A DNA stretch of 15,146 nucleotides, taken from positions 1 through 15,146 of the forward strand of contig DASSGZ010000632.1 of the NCBI GenBank assembly GCA_035693165.1, written 5' to 3'. Below are positions 7,987 to 15,132 of the stretch, piece by piece; within the stretch, counting starts at the first letter, position 1; each line of letters opens with the position of its first letter. The position numbers were made by a program, and so were the translations under genes. Origin of the DNA: JAICKM01 sp035693165 (GTDB lineage: Bacteria; Chloroflexota; Chloroflexia; QHBQ01; JAICKM01). The notes under the pieces are model-generated. The model saw only the letters and a program-made list of their open reading frames with translations, did no database searches and had not been told where the DNA came from.

Positions 7987-8028
7987 CCGCCGGCGAGGCC
8001 GCATCTTCGAGTGTGGCCTCGCCGGCGG
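7987..8028. terminator. Strong hairpin between convergent protease and PPOX genes
   Basis: A perfect 14-bp G+C-rich stem (7987-8000 with 8015-8028) with a 14-nt loop lies 18 bp after the protease stop and 13 bp beyond the end of the facing gene. Only a short 'TTAT' follows on the + strand. It is placed to stop transcription from both sides, though the T-tract is weak. Confidence 0.65.
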
Positions 8029-8041
8029 TTATCGAAGGGAC

Positions 8042-8536
8042 TTAGCTTCCTGCTTGGGCGCGCTCCATCGCCCTTTCGAGGGCATTCGGGAAGCGCACCT
8101 CGAAGTCTTGCACCCCCACCCATTCTGGTCGAACAAAGATGCGCGTCATTTGGGGCACAAGGGCGCCGGCCTGCGCGACCCATGCGTTCCCCTGCTCTTC
8201 TCCCATCGTACGCCGGCACATTGCGGCATACTCCGGTGCGACGCCATCTACGGTGTCTATGTGGACGGTCCCGCGAATGAGCAGAACTTTGTGGGGCATA
8301 CGATCGCTATCAATTGTGACTGCGACATGGTCTCCGTCCTTTAATGCCTTTGTTTTAGGGGCATCAGGAGGCGTGCCGAAGACAAGCTCCTTCCCGTTCC
8401 AGTGGAAGCCAATCGGAACCACCCGCGGTGTCCCATCCGTCCAGTTGTACGCGAATCGCGCCGGAAAGGTTGACTGTAGTAACTGTTGTGCCACGGGGTC
8501 GTTGAGGAGGCTAATATCGCCTTGTTTGGTAGTCAT
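8042..8536 (-). CDS. Pyridoxamine 5'-phosphate oxidase-like (flavin split-barrel) protein
   Basis: This 164-residue cytoplasmic protein belongs to the PNPOx-like FMN/F420-binding split-barrel group. Its pattern is 'ARFAYNWTDGTPRVVPIGFHW' features near residues 30-48, then 'ELVFGTPPDAPKTKALKDGDHVAVTID', and 'LLIRGTVHI'. Members are small flavin or deazaflavin oxidoreductases of mostly unknown substrate, and it is not the classical PdxH. A start at 8560 is possible, but the ATG at 8536 has AAGGAG at 6 nt, so it was chosen. It converges on the protease gene and seems to be transcribed alone from a promoter about 190 bp upstream, leaving a long structured leader. Confidence 0.82.
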   Translation of the reverse strand: MTTKQGDISLLNDPVAQQLLQSTFPARFAYNWTDGTPRVVPIGFHWNGKELVFGTPPDAPKTKALKDGDHVAVTIDSDRMPHKVLLIRGTVHIDTVDGVAPEYAAMCRRTMGEEQGNAWVAQAGALVPQMTRIFVRPEWVGVQDFEVRFPNALERAMERAQAGS

Positions 8537-8626
8537 GGCGCTCTCCTTTACCGAGAACAACTACCGTTATGTCACTGGAACCAAAGAACGGGATCCTGAT
8601 CACGGCTTTTGCGGCGCCAAACACCT

Positions 8627-8690
8627 CGGCATAGAAAGCTAGCCCATGACGACTCGCTTGGAGCCGTGCTGGGGCTAGCTTCCTATGTCG
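8627..8690 (-). promoter_or_regulatory. Large hairpin in the leader of the PPOX gene
   Basis: The arms 8672-8690 and 8627-8645 pair at 18 of 19 positions on the - strand, counting one G-U pair. Inside, 8661-8666 pairs with 8650-8655 around the 5-nt loop CAAGC. It lies about 90 bp before the PPOX start and is not followed by a T-run. It could be a regulatory leader structure, a processing site or the relic of a small mobile element. I do not recognise a known riboswitch in it. Confidence 0.5.
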
Positions 8691-8699
8691 GTCCAACCG

Positions 8700-8727
8700 T
8701 AAGCGCTTGACGCGCTTAAGCATTATA
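8700..8727 (-). promoter_or_regulatory. Predicted promoter and operator for the PPOX gene
   Basis: A perfect -10 hexamer TATAAT lies at 8722-8727 on the - strand, without a convincing -35. Directly downstream, around the predicted start point, is the inverted repeat TAAGCGC-N5-GCGCTTA (8700-8718), a position typical of a repressor site. A message starting here would have a leader of about 180 nt. A 70-codon frame also begins here but looks accidental. Confidence 0.4.
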
Positions 8728-8820
8728 GCCTTCGCTCTATCAGGCAGGGGTTGAGGGATACAACCTTACATGCTTTCAGTCGAATACGATTTCGTCTGTA
8801 TGCTCTTTGCGTTACCGGCG

Positions 8821-9336
8821 CTACGGGGCGAGTGCGGCGCAGAAGGCCGCTGTGTTATTCCCTACCCTGCCACTCAAATATGTGAACGATACGAGTTGGC
8901 CGGTCGGCGAGACTTCAGCAACGGTACGGCCTGCGCTGCCCGCGACAACTCCGCCGCCTGGAACAACTGTGAAATCGTAGGTGCCGAATGTGTAAATGGT
9001 GAAGGATCCGTCCGGGTGAAAGACTAAACGTTCCGGCCCGCTAACCTGATCCCGGAGCGTCTTGCCGTTCGCCTCGAAGTCGGCCCGCAACTGATAGCTT
9101 TCGAGGATGTGTGTAACGTTGCCCGCGGCGTCCGTGAAGACAAGATCGCTGATGCGGCCGCTGGCGTGCTCCGTGACAGTGAAGCCACAGGCAGCGGTGA
9201 AGTCGTCCCGCACAAAGGTGAAATCGACGGGGGTAATGACATGGGTTGGACCTGCAGCGGCGGCCTGGGATGCGGGGGCCAAAATACAGAGGGCGAACAG
9301 GCCCACGATGCATAGACAAGTGCGTAGTGTGCGCAT
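8821..9336 (-). CDS. Small secreted protein of unknown function
   Basis: This encodes 171 residues. I do not recognise the family. Residues 1-28 look like a signal peptide: basic start, hydrophobic core 'IVGLFALCILA', and an 'ASQAAAA' cleavage region. The mature part is rich in beta-forming and small residues ('DFTFVRDDFTAACGFTV', 'SFTIYTFGTYDFTVVPGGG'). It has just two cysteines (C50 and C166) near its two ends, which could form one disulfide closing the fold. No catalytic motif is visible. The ATG at 9336 follows GGAGG (9343-9347) at 6 nt, which supports both the start and the reality of the gene. It appears to stand alone, between the PPOX gene and a long A+T-rich stretch. Confidence 0.75.
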   Translation of the reverse strand: MRTLRTCLCIVGLFALCILAPASQAAAAGPTHVITPVDFTFVRDDFTAACGFTVTEHASGRISDLVFTDAAGNVTHILESYQLRADFEANGKTLRDQVSGPERLVFHPDGSFTIYTFGTYDFTVVPGGGVVAGSAGRTVAEVSPTGQLVSFTYLSGRVGNNTAAFCAALAP

Positions 9337-9835
9337 TGTATTCCTCCGGGTATGCTGCTAATGGCGTTCAATGGCCTTCCTGACCCACGTAATGTACTTG
9401 CCATGTGTGGCGGCTTTCATTCCTTTCATTACGCGCCCACTATCGATTTCAGGCACCTACTCGTAACCTTAATATTTGTTCGTTGCAAGTGACCTTACAA
9501 AGATTGTATTACCAAGATATAGGAAAGTCAATAGATAAGCTTCTAGGCAATATTTGGTTATATCTACATAGGTTACATAAGGGTCGGTCAAGGATAACTT
9601 AAAGGGGTAATAAATATGACCTTTCGGGCTAGCCTGAGTACTCTTTCGTGTTAGCAAAGCTCAACAGTACGGTATATTGTACATCATGAGCGACACCTAC
9701 AGGCTCTATATATACCTTACAAGAATTGAAAATGCGAATTAGCCCTGGATTGCGGCGGGGGGAGCAGCTACCCGGCATATGTCTTGCTAGGATACGACTT
9801 GCAGGGCGTGGAAGGCCAGGGAAAGGGGAATAGCC
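9337..9835. other. A+T-rich intergenic region without a convincing gene
   Basis: About 500 bp between the secreted-protein gene and the receiver gene. By hand count, 9481-9600 is 42 of 120 G or C (35%), far below the flanks. Frames of 60 to 70 codons occur on both strands but lack ribosome sites and known motifs. I see small direct repeats: CTTTCATT twice near 9414-9430, and ACCTTACAA near 9492 and again near 9714. A possible extended -10 (TGCTAGGAT, 9785-9793) lies before the receiver gene. No tRNA, IS end or DnaA box was found. Confidence 0.6.
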
Positions 9836-10327
9836 ATGCCGCACGGGCCGCAGAAGAAAGCGCTAATCATCGTCGAAGATAACGCAGCGGTGGCGGAGGT
9901 GATCAAGGACACCCTCAACGGGGAGCCGGGCTATCGCGCCGTGGTGGTGCATGACGGGGCGCAGGCGCTGGAGGTCATCCATTCGATCCAGGTGGATGCT
10001 GTGTTGCTCGACGTGGCGCTGCCGGGGCTGAGCGGCCCGCAGATCTACGAAGCGCTCAAGGCCGACAGGGCGACCCGGCATCTGCCCGTCATCTTCATTA
10101 CCGCCCACTACGACTCGCCCGACTTCCAGCGCCTGGGGATCACCCGGTTTATCGCCAAGCCGTTCAATCTCGACGAACTGCTGGCGCGGGTCGAGGAGGT
10201 GTGCGGGCCGGGGCTGCCGGTGGAGCCGGTGCCGGCGCCGCCGGAGGACCGCACGCTGCTGGACGCCAGCCTGCACGACGACGGGGATATTCTCTATTTC
10301 CTGACGGTGCCGCAGCCCGAGCTTTAG
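9836..10327 (+). CDS. Stand-alone receiver-domain response regulator
   Basis: This is a 163-residue protein with one REC domain (residues about 8-122). Phosphorylation-site residues are complete: acidic pair E14-D15, acceptor D59 in 'LLDVALPG', T89 in 'FITAH', and K108 in 'AKPFN'. The last 40 residues are a proline-rich, acidic tail with no DNA-binding domain, so it probably works through protein contacts, like CheY/DivK-type regulators. The ATG at 9836 follows a purine-rich AAAGGGGAA. Its stop TAG overlaps the TAA of the convergent histidine kinase (10324-10327), so the two messages overlap at their ends. The partner kinase is not proven but may be that neighbour. Confidence 0.9.
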   Translation: MPHGPQKKALIIVEDNAAVAEVIKDTLNGEPGYRAVVVHDGAQALEVIHSIQVDAVLLDVALPGLSGPQIYEALKADRATRHLPVIFITAHYDSPDFQRLGITRFIAKPFNLDELLARVEEVCGPGLPVEPVPAPPEDRTLLDASLHDDGDILYFLTVPQPEL

Positions 10328-12456
10328 GCGGCCCAGGCCGCGGTCTGGGGCAGGGTGAGCAGGACGCGGGTGTAGCGACCGGGCACGCTTTCGGTGGCCA
10401 GGGCGCCGCCGACGACGGCCATCATGGTGCCGTGCAGGGCCAGGCCCTGGCCGCTGCCGCCGTTGGCTGCGGGCGGGGCACCCAGGCCCACCCCGTCGTC
10501 TTCGATCAGAATCTCTAAACCGTCGCGCCACTCGACGGCGATGCGCAGGCGTAGGGGGCGGGCGAGGTCGGCGGCGCGCCCGTGGCGGGCGGCGTTGCGG
10601 ATGGCCTCACGGGCAGCATAGAACAGCACCTCGGCGGTGAGCGCGGGCATGGCTTCGGCGGCCTGCGCGGCTTCCGGGGCGATCTCCCAGGTGACGGCGT
10701 CGAAGGCGGCGCCCAGTTCGTCGCGCAGTGTCTGTTGCAGCGCGCCGATGAGGCCCAGGTGGGTCACTTCGGGCGCGCTGCCGGTGGGCATCTCGCGCAG
10801 CAGGTTCGAGATCTGGCGGTGGACTTCGGCCAGCAGGCGCAAGGTGTCGGGCAGGGCCTCGCCGATCTGCGGGCCGCTGCTCAGGTTGAGGATGGCCGTG
10901 TGCAGGCGCGGCAACACGTCGTCGTGGAGGGCGCGGCGGGCGCGCCGGTCGAGCACCTGGCTTTCGGCGAGGCGGCGACGCTGCAAGACCATCAGCCGCC
11001 CGGCGATCTCGGCGCTGGCCTGGGTGTCGATGAGGCGCTCGCCGCTGGCCCGCGCGATCTCGATCTCCTCCTGCGTGTAGACGCCCCCGGCGCTCTTTTC
11101 CCCCAGCAGCAGCACGCCGATCAGGCCGCGCTCGCTCCAGAGCGGCACGGCCCAGAGCGCGCCGCCGTAGCGCGCCGGGTCCACCGGGGCGTACATGGTG
11201 TCGGGGCTGGGAAATTGCGCGGCCAGGCCGGCGGCGGCGGGCAGCACGGCGTCTGCGCCCGGCGGGTAGGCCAGCATGGGGCCGGCCAGCGAGGAGAGCG
11301 GCCCCAGCGGCACCAGGTAGGCGCGGCGCGCGCCCAGCACATCGGCGCAGAGCGCATGGAAGGGCGTGGTCGCATCGATGGCGGGCGGCGTGGCGCGGGT
11401 GAGCAGCGACTCGTAGAGCCGCTGGCTGGCGACGAAGGGGCGCAACTGGTCCATGTAGCGCTCGCGCTCGGCATAGGAGCGCCAGCTAAACAGGGCATAG
11501 AACAGCGTCATCAACACCGTCGCCAGCAGCAAACTGTAGATGGGCCGGATGGGCAGGGTGGCCGTCCCGGCGACCACGAGGCTGTAGCCCGCGGCGACCA
11601 GCACGGCGCTGTGCCAGTGGCGGGCCAGGCCCCGGCGCGGCAGCGCCTTGCCGGTGAAGATCTCGTACGACACGATGGCCTGGCCGAGCAGCACGACGGC
11701 CAGCGAGATGAGCAGGCAGATCACCACGTCACTGGCGGCGATAACCACGGCCATCTCGCTATAGACAATGTAGAGCGTGGCCGTATTGAGCACGATCCAG
11801 AGCAGCACGCCCGTCACCAGCAGGCTGACCAGCAGCAGCAGTGCCGAGGTGGCGACGAGCCAGGGCCGGGCCAGTCGCCGCGCCTGGTCGCCCATGACGC
11901 GGCCGGTGGGGCCGGGCCGGCGCAGCGCGTCGAGTGACAGGATGATGCAGAGCAGGATATAGGCGGGGTAGGCCAGCACGCGCAGGGGGATATTGCCGAT
12001 GGGCAGCACTCCCGCCGCGAACTGGTGGATGAGCACCCCGTAGAGGGGGAACAGGTTGACCCAGAGCAGCACGCCGAGCATCCCCAGCGTGAGCACCAGG
12101 ATGCTGAGCAACCAGGGCCGCTGGCGGCGATGCAACGGCGTTTGCCGGTCGTCCCAGAAGCCGGCGTACCAGAGCATGATCACGTACCAGGCAAAGGGCA
12201 GCACGATGACCGGCACCCAGGCCACCTGCCACCAGAAGTTGACCTCCCAGTTGACCACGTTGAAGCCGTAGGCCAGCAAGGCGGCATGACTGATGAAGAA
12301 GGCCGCGCCCATGAGCAGGCCGCCGCCCGCCAGCCAGATGCCCCAGGTGCGCCGCTCGGCGTTCAGCAGCACGGTGAGGCCGAGCCAGCACAACAGGATG
12401 GTGTTGAACAGCGAGACGGCGATCCCGGCCCAGATGAGGAAGGGTTCGCCGATCAT
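10324..12456 (-). CDS. Multi-span sensor histidine kinase
   Basis: This 710-residue membrane kinase is the likely partner of the response regulator upstream. Residues about 10-325 contain eight or nine membrane spans of no family I can name. A linker leads to a degenerate GAF-like region (about 345-480). The dimerisation/phosphoacceptor region has 'RRALHDDVLPRLHTAILNL' with H511, and the ATPase domain has the N-box 'REAIRNAARHG' (N621), 'EDDGVGL' (652-658) and 'GQGLALHGTM' (669-678). This is the HisKA_3-like type paired with NarL-type regulators. An ATG at 12477 exists, but that at 12456 overlaps the regulator stop (ATGA) and has GGGAGG just upstream, so it was chosen. The signal is unknown; the many spans suggest a membrane-borne cue. 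Confidence 0.9.
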   Translation of the reverse strand: MIGEPFLIWAGIAVSLFNTILLCWLGLTVLLNAERRTWGIWLAGGGLLMGAAFFISHAALLAYGFNVVNWEVNFWWQVAWVPVIVLPFAWYVIMLWYAGFWDDRQTPLHRRQRPWLLSILVLTLGMLGVLLWVNLFPLYGVLIHQFAAGVLPIGNIPLRVLAYPAYILLCIILSLDALRRPGPTGRVMGDQARRLARPWLVATSALLLLVSLLVTGVLLWIVLNTATLYIVYSEMAVVIAASDVVICLLISLAVVLLGQAIVSYEIFTGKALPRRGLARHWHSAVLVAAGYSLVVAGTATLPIRPIYSLLLATVLMTLFYALFSWRSYAERERYMDQLRPFVASQRLYESLLTRATPPAIDATTPFHALCADVLGARRAYLVPLGPLSSLAGPMLAYPPGADAVLPAAAGLAAQFPSPDTMYAPVDPARYGGALWAVPLWSERGLIGVLLLGEKSAGGVYTQEEIEIARASGERLIDTQASAEIAGRLMVLQRRRLAESQVLDRRARRALHDDVLPRLHTAILNLSSGPQIGEALPDTLRLLAEVHRQISNLLREMPTGSAPEVTHLGLIGALQQTLRDELGAAFDAVTWEIAPEAAQAAEAMPALTAEVLFYAAREAIRNAARHGRAADLARPLRLRIAVEWRDGLEILIEDDGVGLGAPPAANGGSGQGLALHGTMMAVVGGALATESVPGRYTRVLLTLPQTAAWAA

Positions 12457-13193
12457 GATCCCTCCCAGACGACCCACTCGCCACGATCGTTGAGCACGCG
12501 CGGGGTACCGTCGGCGTCCCAGGTAATGACCCGCCCGGCCCGCGCGATCACCGCGGCGCGGGTGCGCGCCACCTTCTCGTCGGTGGTGTTGTCGTTGAGG
12601 CCCCAGGCATTGTAGATCTGCCCGTTGGTGCGGCTGATGGTGCGCTTGTCGCGGAAGCCCATACGCGCGGCGATCTGCTCGTTGGTCATGCCCTGGGCCA
12701 GCATGCGGGCCACGGCCTGCTCGTTCGGCTCCAGCAGCGCCATGGGCGCCTGCGCGTCCTTGTGCCGCACCTCCTGCACGCGCGACTCGATCTCCGGGTC
12801 GATGAAGCCACGCCCGGCGCGGGCGTCGTGCAGCAGCGGCACGATCATCTGCGGCAGCAGGTAGTTGGACTTGCGGACATAGGCGTAGTGGCTGAGGATG
12901 CCCGACCGGCGGAAGTCGCGGTAGTAGTTTTCGTCGTCCTGGATGGAGTAGAAGACGACCGGCAGGCGCGGGAACTCGCGGCGCAGGGCGACCGCGGCGG
13001 TGATGCCGTTCATGGCACCCGCCAGTTGCACGTCCATCAGCACGACATCGGGGCGCGCGGCCAGGCAGGCGGCCAGTGCTTCCTCGCCGCTGGCGCAGTC
13101 CTGGGTCACGACGACTTCGCCGGTGCCCTGTAGGCCCAGTTTGAGCGCCTGGCGCAGGCGCTCGTTGTCTTCGACCAGTAAGAGGTTCATCAT
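12453..13193 (-). CDS. Response regulator with C-terminal helix-turn-helix
   Basis: This is a 246-residue DNA-binding response regulator. Its receiver has acidic residues E8-D9, acceptor D54 in 'VVLMDVQLAG', S83 and K108. The domain from about 152 ('LEPNEQAVARMLAQGMTNEQIAARMG', then 'RTISRTNGQIYNAWGLN') is a LuxR/sigma-4-like helix-turn-helix. A short tail (about 217-246) with tryptophans ('VITWDADG', 'GEWVVWEGS') is unusual for NarL-type proteins. It overlaps the kinase by 4 bp and should be co-transcribed and paired with it. Two tandem ATGs (13193, 13190) are possible. Neither has a Shine-Dalgarno site, and a good promoter ends so close that the message may be leaderless from 13193. Confidence 0.9.
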   Translation of the reverse strand: MMNLLLVEDNERLRQALKLGLQGTGEVVVTQDCASGEEALAACLAARPDVVLMDVQLAGAMNGITAAVALRREFPRLPVVFYSIQDDENYYRDFRRSGILSHYAYVRKSNYLLPQMIVPLLHDARAGRGFIDPEIESRVQEVRHKDAQAPMALLEPNEQAVARMLAQGMTNEQIAARMGFRDKRTISRTNGQIYNAWGLNDNTTDEKVARTRAAVIARAGRVITWDADGTPRVLNDRGEWVVWEGS

Positions 13194-13199
13194 GGCTTC

Positions 13200-13227
13200 A
13201 TTGTGGGTGTTTAGCGGCCGGTGTCAA
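13200..13227 (-). promoter_or_regulatory. Promoter of the response regulator-kinase operon
   Basis: On the - strand a perfect TTGACA (13222-13227) is followed after 16 bp by CACAAT (13200-13205), which matches the -10 consensus at 4 of 6 positions. The start point would fall at about 13193-13194, on the first ATG of the regulator. This is one of the better promoter matches in the window. Confidence 0.6.
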
Positions 13228-13332
13228 GCACTCAGGTGCGCCGCGGCGCGGCCTTAGAGCATGGCAGAGCGGCGGCAGGATGCGTAAGATCAGCAGCGGG
13301 TCCTTACACTATTATACCTGGAGAGCATGATG

Positions 13333-14874
13333 ATGAGAACTACTACCATCTTGCCCGTCTTGCCTGCACCGGTGGTGCGCACTCCGGCGCGAGCCAACCC
13401 GCAAGCGCGGCTGTTGCTGGCGGGGGTGGGCCTGGGCGGCGCGGTCGACCTGCTGTTCTACCGGCAGGCGCTGGGCATCTCGCTGCTGGTGTTCGTGGGG
13501 CTGGTGCTGGGCGCGCTGTTCGGGCTGAGCCGGGTGGAGGATGTGCGCCCGGCGTGGCGCAATCTGTTGCTGCTGATGCCGCTGGTCTTCTTCGCCGGCA
13601 TGGTGGCGGTGCGGGCGAACGCCTTCCTCACGGCGCTCAATGTGCTGGCCACGCTGGCGCTGCTGGGGTTGCTGGCCTACTTCTATGCCGCGAGCCGGGT
13701 GACACGGCTTGACCTGATCGGCTATCCGCTGGCGCTGCTGGCGGTGCTGGGCAACGCCCTTCTGCAACCGGCCCCGCTGGTGCCGGCAACCGTGGATGTC
13801 GCGCGGGGGATGGGGCCGTTGCTGCCGGTGCTGCGCGGGCTGGCGCTGGCGCTGCCGGTGCTGCTGCTGTTTAGCTGCCTGCTGGCATCGGCGGATGCGG
13901 TGTTCGCCCGCTATCTGGGCGCCCTGTTCCAGTTCGACTTCCTGCCCGATTTTGGCGACCTGTTCGCGCAGGGGTTGATCGTGATCGTCGCCGGGTGGTT
14001 CCTGGCGGGCGCCCTTGTCTACGCGTTGCGCCGCCGGGCCGGCGCGGGCGACGCTTTCCCCTGGGAACCGGAGACGGCTGCCTTGCACGGCATGGCCTCG
14101 CTTGGCTTCGTCGAGGTGGTCACGATTCTGAGCGCCGTGAACCTGCTGTTTCTGGCCTTTGGCGCCATCCAGTTCGCCTACCTGTTCGGCGGGCGGGCCA
14201 ATATCACCATGGCCGGGTTCAGCTATGCTGACTACGCCCGGCGCGGTTTCTTCGAGCTGGTTGCCGTGTCGGTGCTCACCCTGGGGCTGATCCTGGGGCT
14301 GCAATGGCTGGTGCGCCCGCGCACGCCCGCGCAGACGCGCCTGTTTAACGGCCTGAGCACGCTGATGATCGGGCTGGTGCTGGTGTTGCTGGCCTCGGCT
14401 CTGCAACGCATGTTGCTGTACGAAGAAGCCTACGGCTATACGCACCTGCGGCTCTACGTCCACGTCTTCATGCTCTGGCTGGCGGCGACCTTCCTCTGGC
14501 TGCTGGGCACGCTGTGGGTGTGGCCGCGCCGGTTTGCCATCGGCGCCTTCGTCTGTGCGCTTGGCTTCCTGGCGACGCTCAACATGGTGAACCCGGATGT
14601 CACCATCGCGCGGGAGAATCTGGGGCGCTATCAGGCCGCCGCCCGGCTTGACGCGGCCTATCTGACCGACCTCTCGGATGACGCCGTGCCGCTGCTCGTG
14701 GCGAGCCTGGATACGCTGCAAGGGGAGGATCGGGCGCTGTTGCGGGCGCGGCTGCTGGGCCTGGCGCGGCGGACGCCGGACTCCGGCACGGAGACCTGGC
14801 CGGCATTCCACCTGGCCCGCCAGACCGCGGCCACCGTGCTGGCGCAAAACCGCGCCCGGCTGGAGCAGCCGTAG
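13333..14874 (+). CDS. DUF4173-like polytopic membrane protein
   Basis: This 513-residue protein has about ten membrane spans between residues 25 and 420, then a soluble C-terminal tail of about 90 residues rich in Leu, Ala and Arg. Features such as 'SYADYARRGFFELVAVSVL' (about 297-315) and 'GYTHLRLYVHVFMLWLA' (about 368-384) match the DUF4173/DUF4153 group, whose function is unknown. Three ATGs stand in a row at 13327, 13330 and 13333. The GGAGAG at 13320-13325 is best spaced (7 nt) for the third, which was chosen. The only -10-like hexamer upstream, TATTAT (13310-13315), would leave a very short leader. It is transcribed apart from the regulator operon, toward the rRNA operon, and no terminator with a T-run follows it on this strand. 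Confidence 0.85.
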   Translation: MRTTTILPVLPAPVVRTPARANPQARLLLAGVGLGGAVDLLFYRQALGISLLVFVGLVLGALFGLSRVEDVRPAWRNLLLLMPLVFFAGMVAVRANAFLTALNVLATLALLGLLAYFYAASRVTRLDLIGYPLALLAVLGNALLQPAPLVPATVDVARGMGPLLPVLRGLALALPVLLLFSCLLASADAVFARYLGALFQFDFLPDFGDLFAQGLIVIVAGWFLAGALVYALRRRAGAGDAFPWEPETAALHGMASLGFVEVVTILSAVNLLFLAFGAIQFAYLFGGRANITMAGFSYADYARRGFFELVAVSVLTLGLILGLQWLVRPRTPAQTRLFNGLSTLMIGLVLVLLASALQRMLLYEEAYGYTHLRLYVHVFMLWLAATFLWLLGTLWVWPRRFAIGAFVCALGFLATLNMVNPDVTIARENLGRYQAAARLDAAYLTDLSDDAVPLLVASLDTLQGEDRALLRARLLGLARRTPDSGTETWPAFHLARQTAATVLAQNRARLEQP

Positions 14875-14887
14875 CCCCCCGGCAGAC

Positions 14888-14921
14888 AAAAAAAGGCGTG
14901 GTCCCAGGAGGGGACCACGCC
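14888..14921 (-). terminator. Intrinsic terminator of the 5S-tRNA transcript
   Basis: A perfect 11-bp stem (14911-14921 with 14895-14905) with a 5-nt loop is followed on the - strand by seven Ts (14894-14888). It lies 10 bp after the end of tRNA-Asp, so it ends the rRNA operon transcript. Seven more As flank the other side (14922-14928), so on the + strand the hairpin lacks a T-tract and should not stop the facing gene. Confidence 0.93.
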
Positions 14922-14931
14922 AAAAAAAGAG

Positions 14932-15005
14932 CGGAAGCGACGGGATTCGAACCCGCGGTCTCAGCCTTGACAGGGCTGCATGTTAGGCCGCTACACCACG
15001 CCTCC
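14932..15005 (-). tRNA. tRNA-Asp (anticodon GUC)
   Basis: The 74-nt cloverleaf is complete on the - strand. The acceptor stem GGAGGCG pairs with CGCTTCC, including one G-U pair. The D stem is GTGT/ACAT. The anticodon stem CAGCC/GGCTG encloses the loop CTGTCAA with anticodon GTC. The T arm contains GGGTTCGAATCCC. The discriminator base is G, as expected for tRNA-Asp. CCA is not encoded. It lies directly after the 5S gene, is separated by a short T-rich spacer, and precedes a strong terminator, so it is probably the last gene of the rRNA operon. Confidence 0.96.
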
Positions 15006-15015
15006 AAAAAGAGAG

Positions 15016-15132
15016 ACCCGCGACGGCCTAGTCTCCCACCCCCTTGAGGAGGCAGTACCCTCGGCGCTGCAACGTTTCACGGCCAGGTTCGGGATGGAAC
15101 TGGGTGGGTCCGCTGCGCTCTAGTCACGGATC
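15016..15132 (-). rRNA. rrf: 5S ribosomal RNA
   Basis: On the - strand the conserved 5S core 'CCATCCCGAAC' is followed by 'GCGCCGAGGGTACTGCC' and 'GGGAGACTAGG'. The ends pair as helix I: 15123-15134 with 15013-15024 can form 12 bp, including G-U pairs. This places the mature molecule at about 15016-15132, roughly 117 nt, and the ends may be off by a few bases. The 23S and 16S genes should lie beyond the right edge of the window. Confidence 0.93.

Noticed and set aside
8511..8723. 70-codon frame on the - strand upstream of and overlapping the PPOX start
   Set aside because: Its ATG overlaps the predicted -10 element and its body crosses the hairpin. The translation shows no known motif. The region is better explained as a leader, though a leader peptide cannot be fully excluded.
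9469..9657. 62-codon frame with a TTG start in the A+T-rich region
   Set aside because: No ribosome site, a rare start codon and no recognisable domain; chance frames are expected in such DNA.
10582..11937. Open frame of 451 codons on the + strand opposite the histidine kinase
   Set aside because: It is a G-, Q- and H-rich shadow; the kinase on the other strand has all catalytic motifs.
13312..14889. Open frame of 525 codons on the - strand opposite the DUF4173-like gene
   Set aside because: Its Q-, R- and H-rich shadow translation contrasts with the clean membrane-span pattern on the + strand.
14888..14928. Reading the A-flanked hairpin as a bidirectional terminator
   Set aside because: On the + strand the stem is followed by As, not Ts, so it can act only for the - strand transcript.
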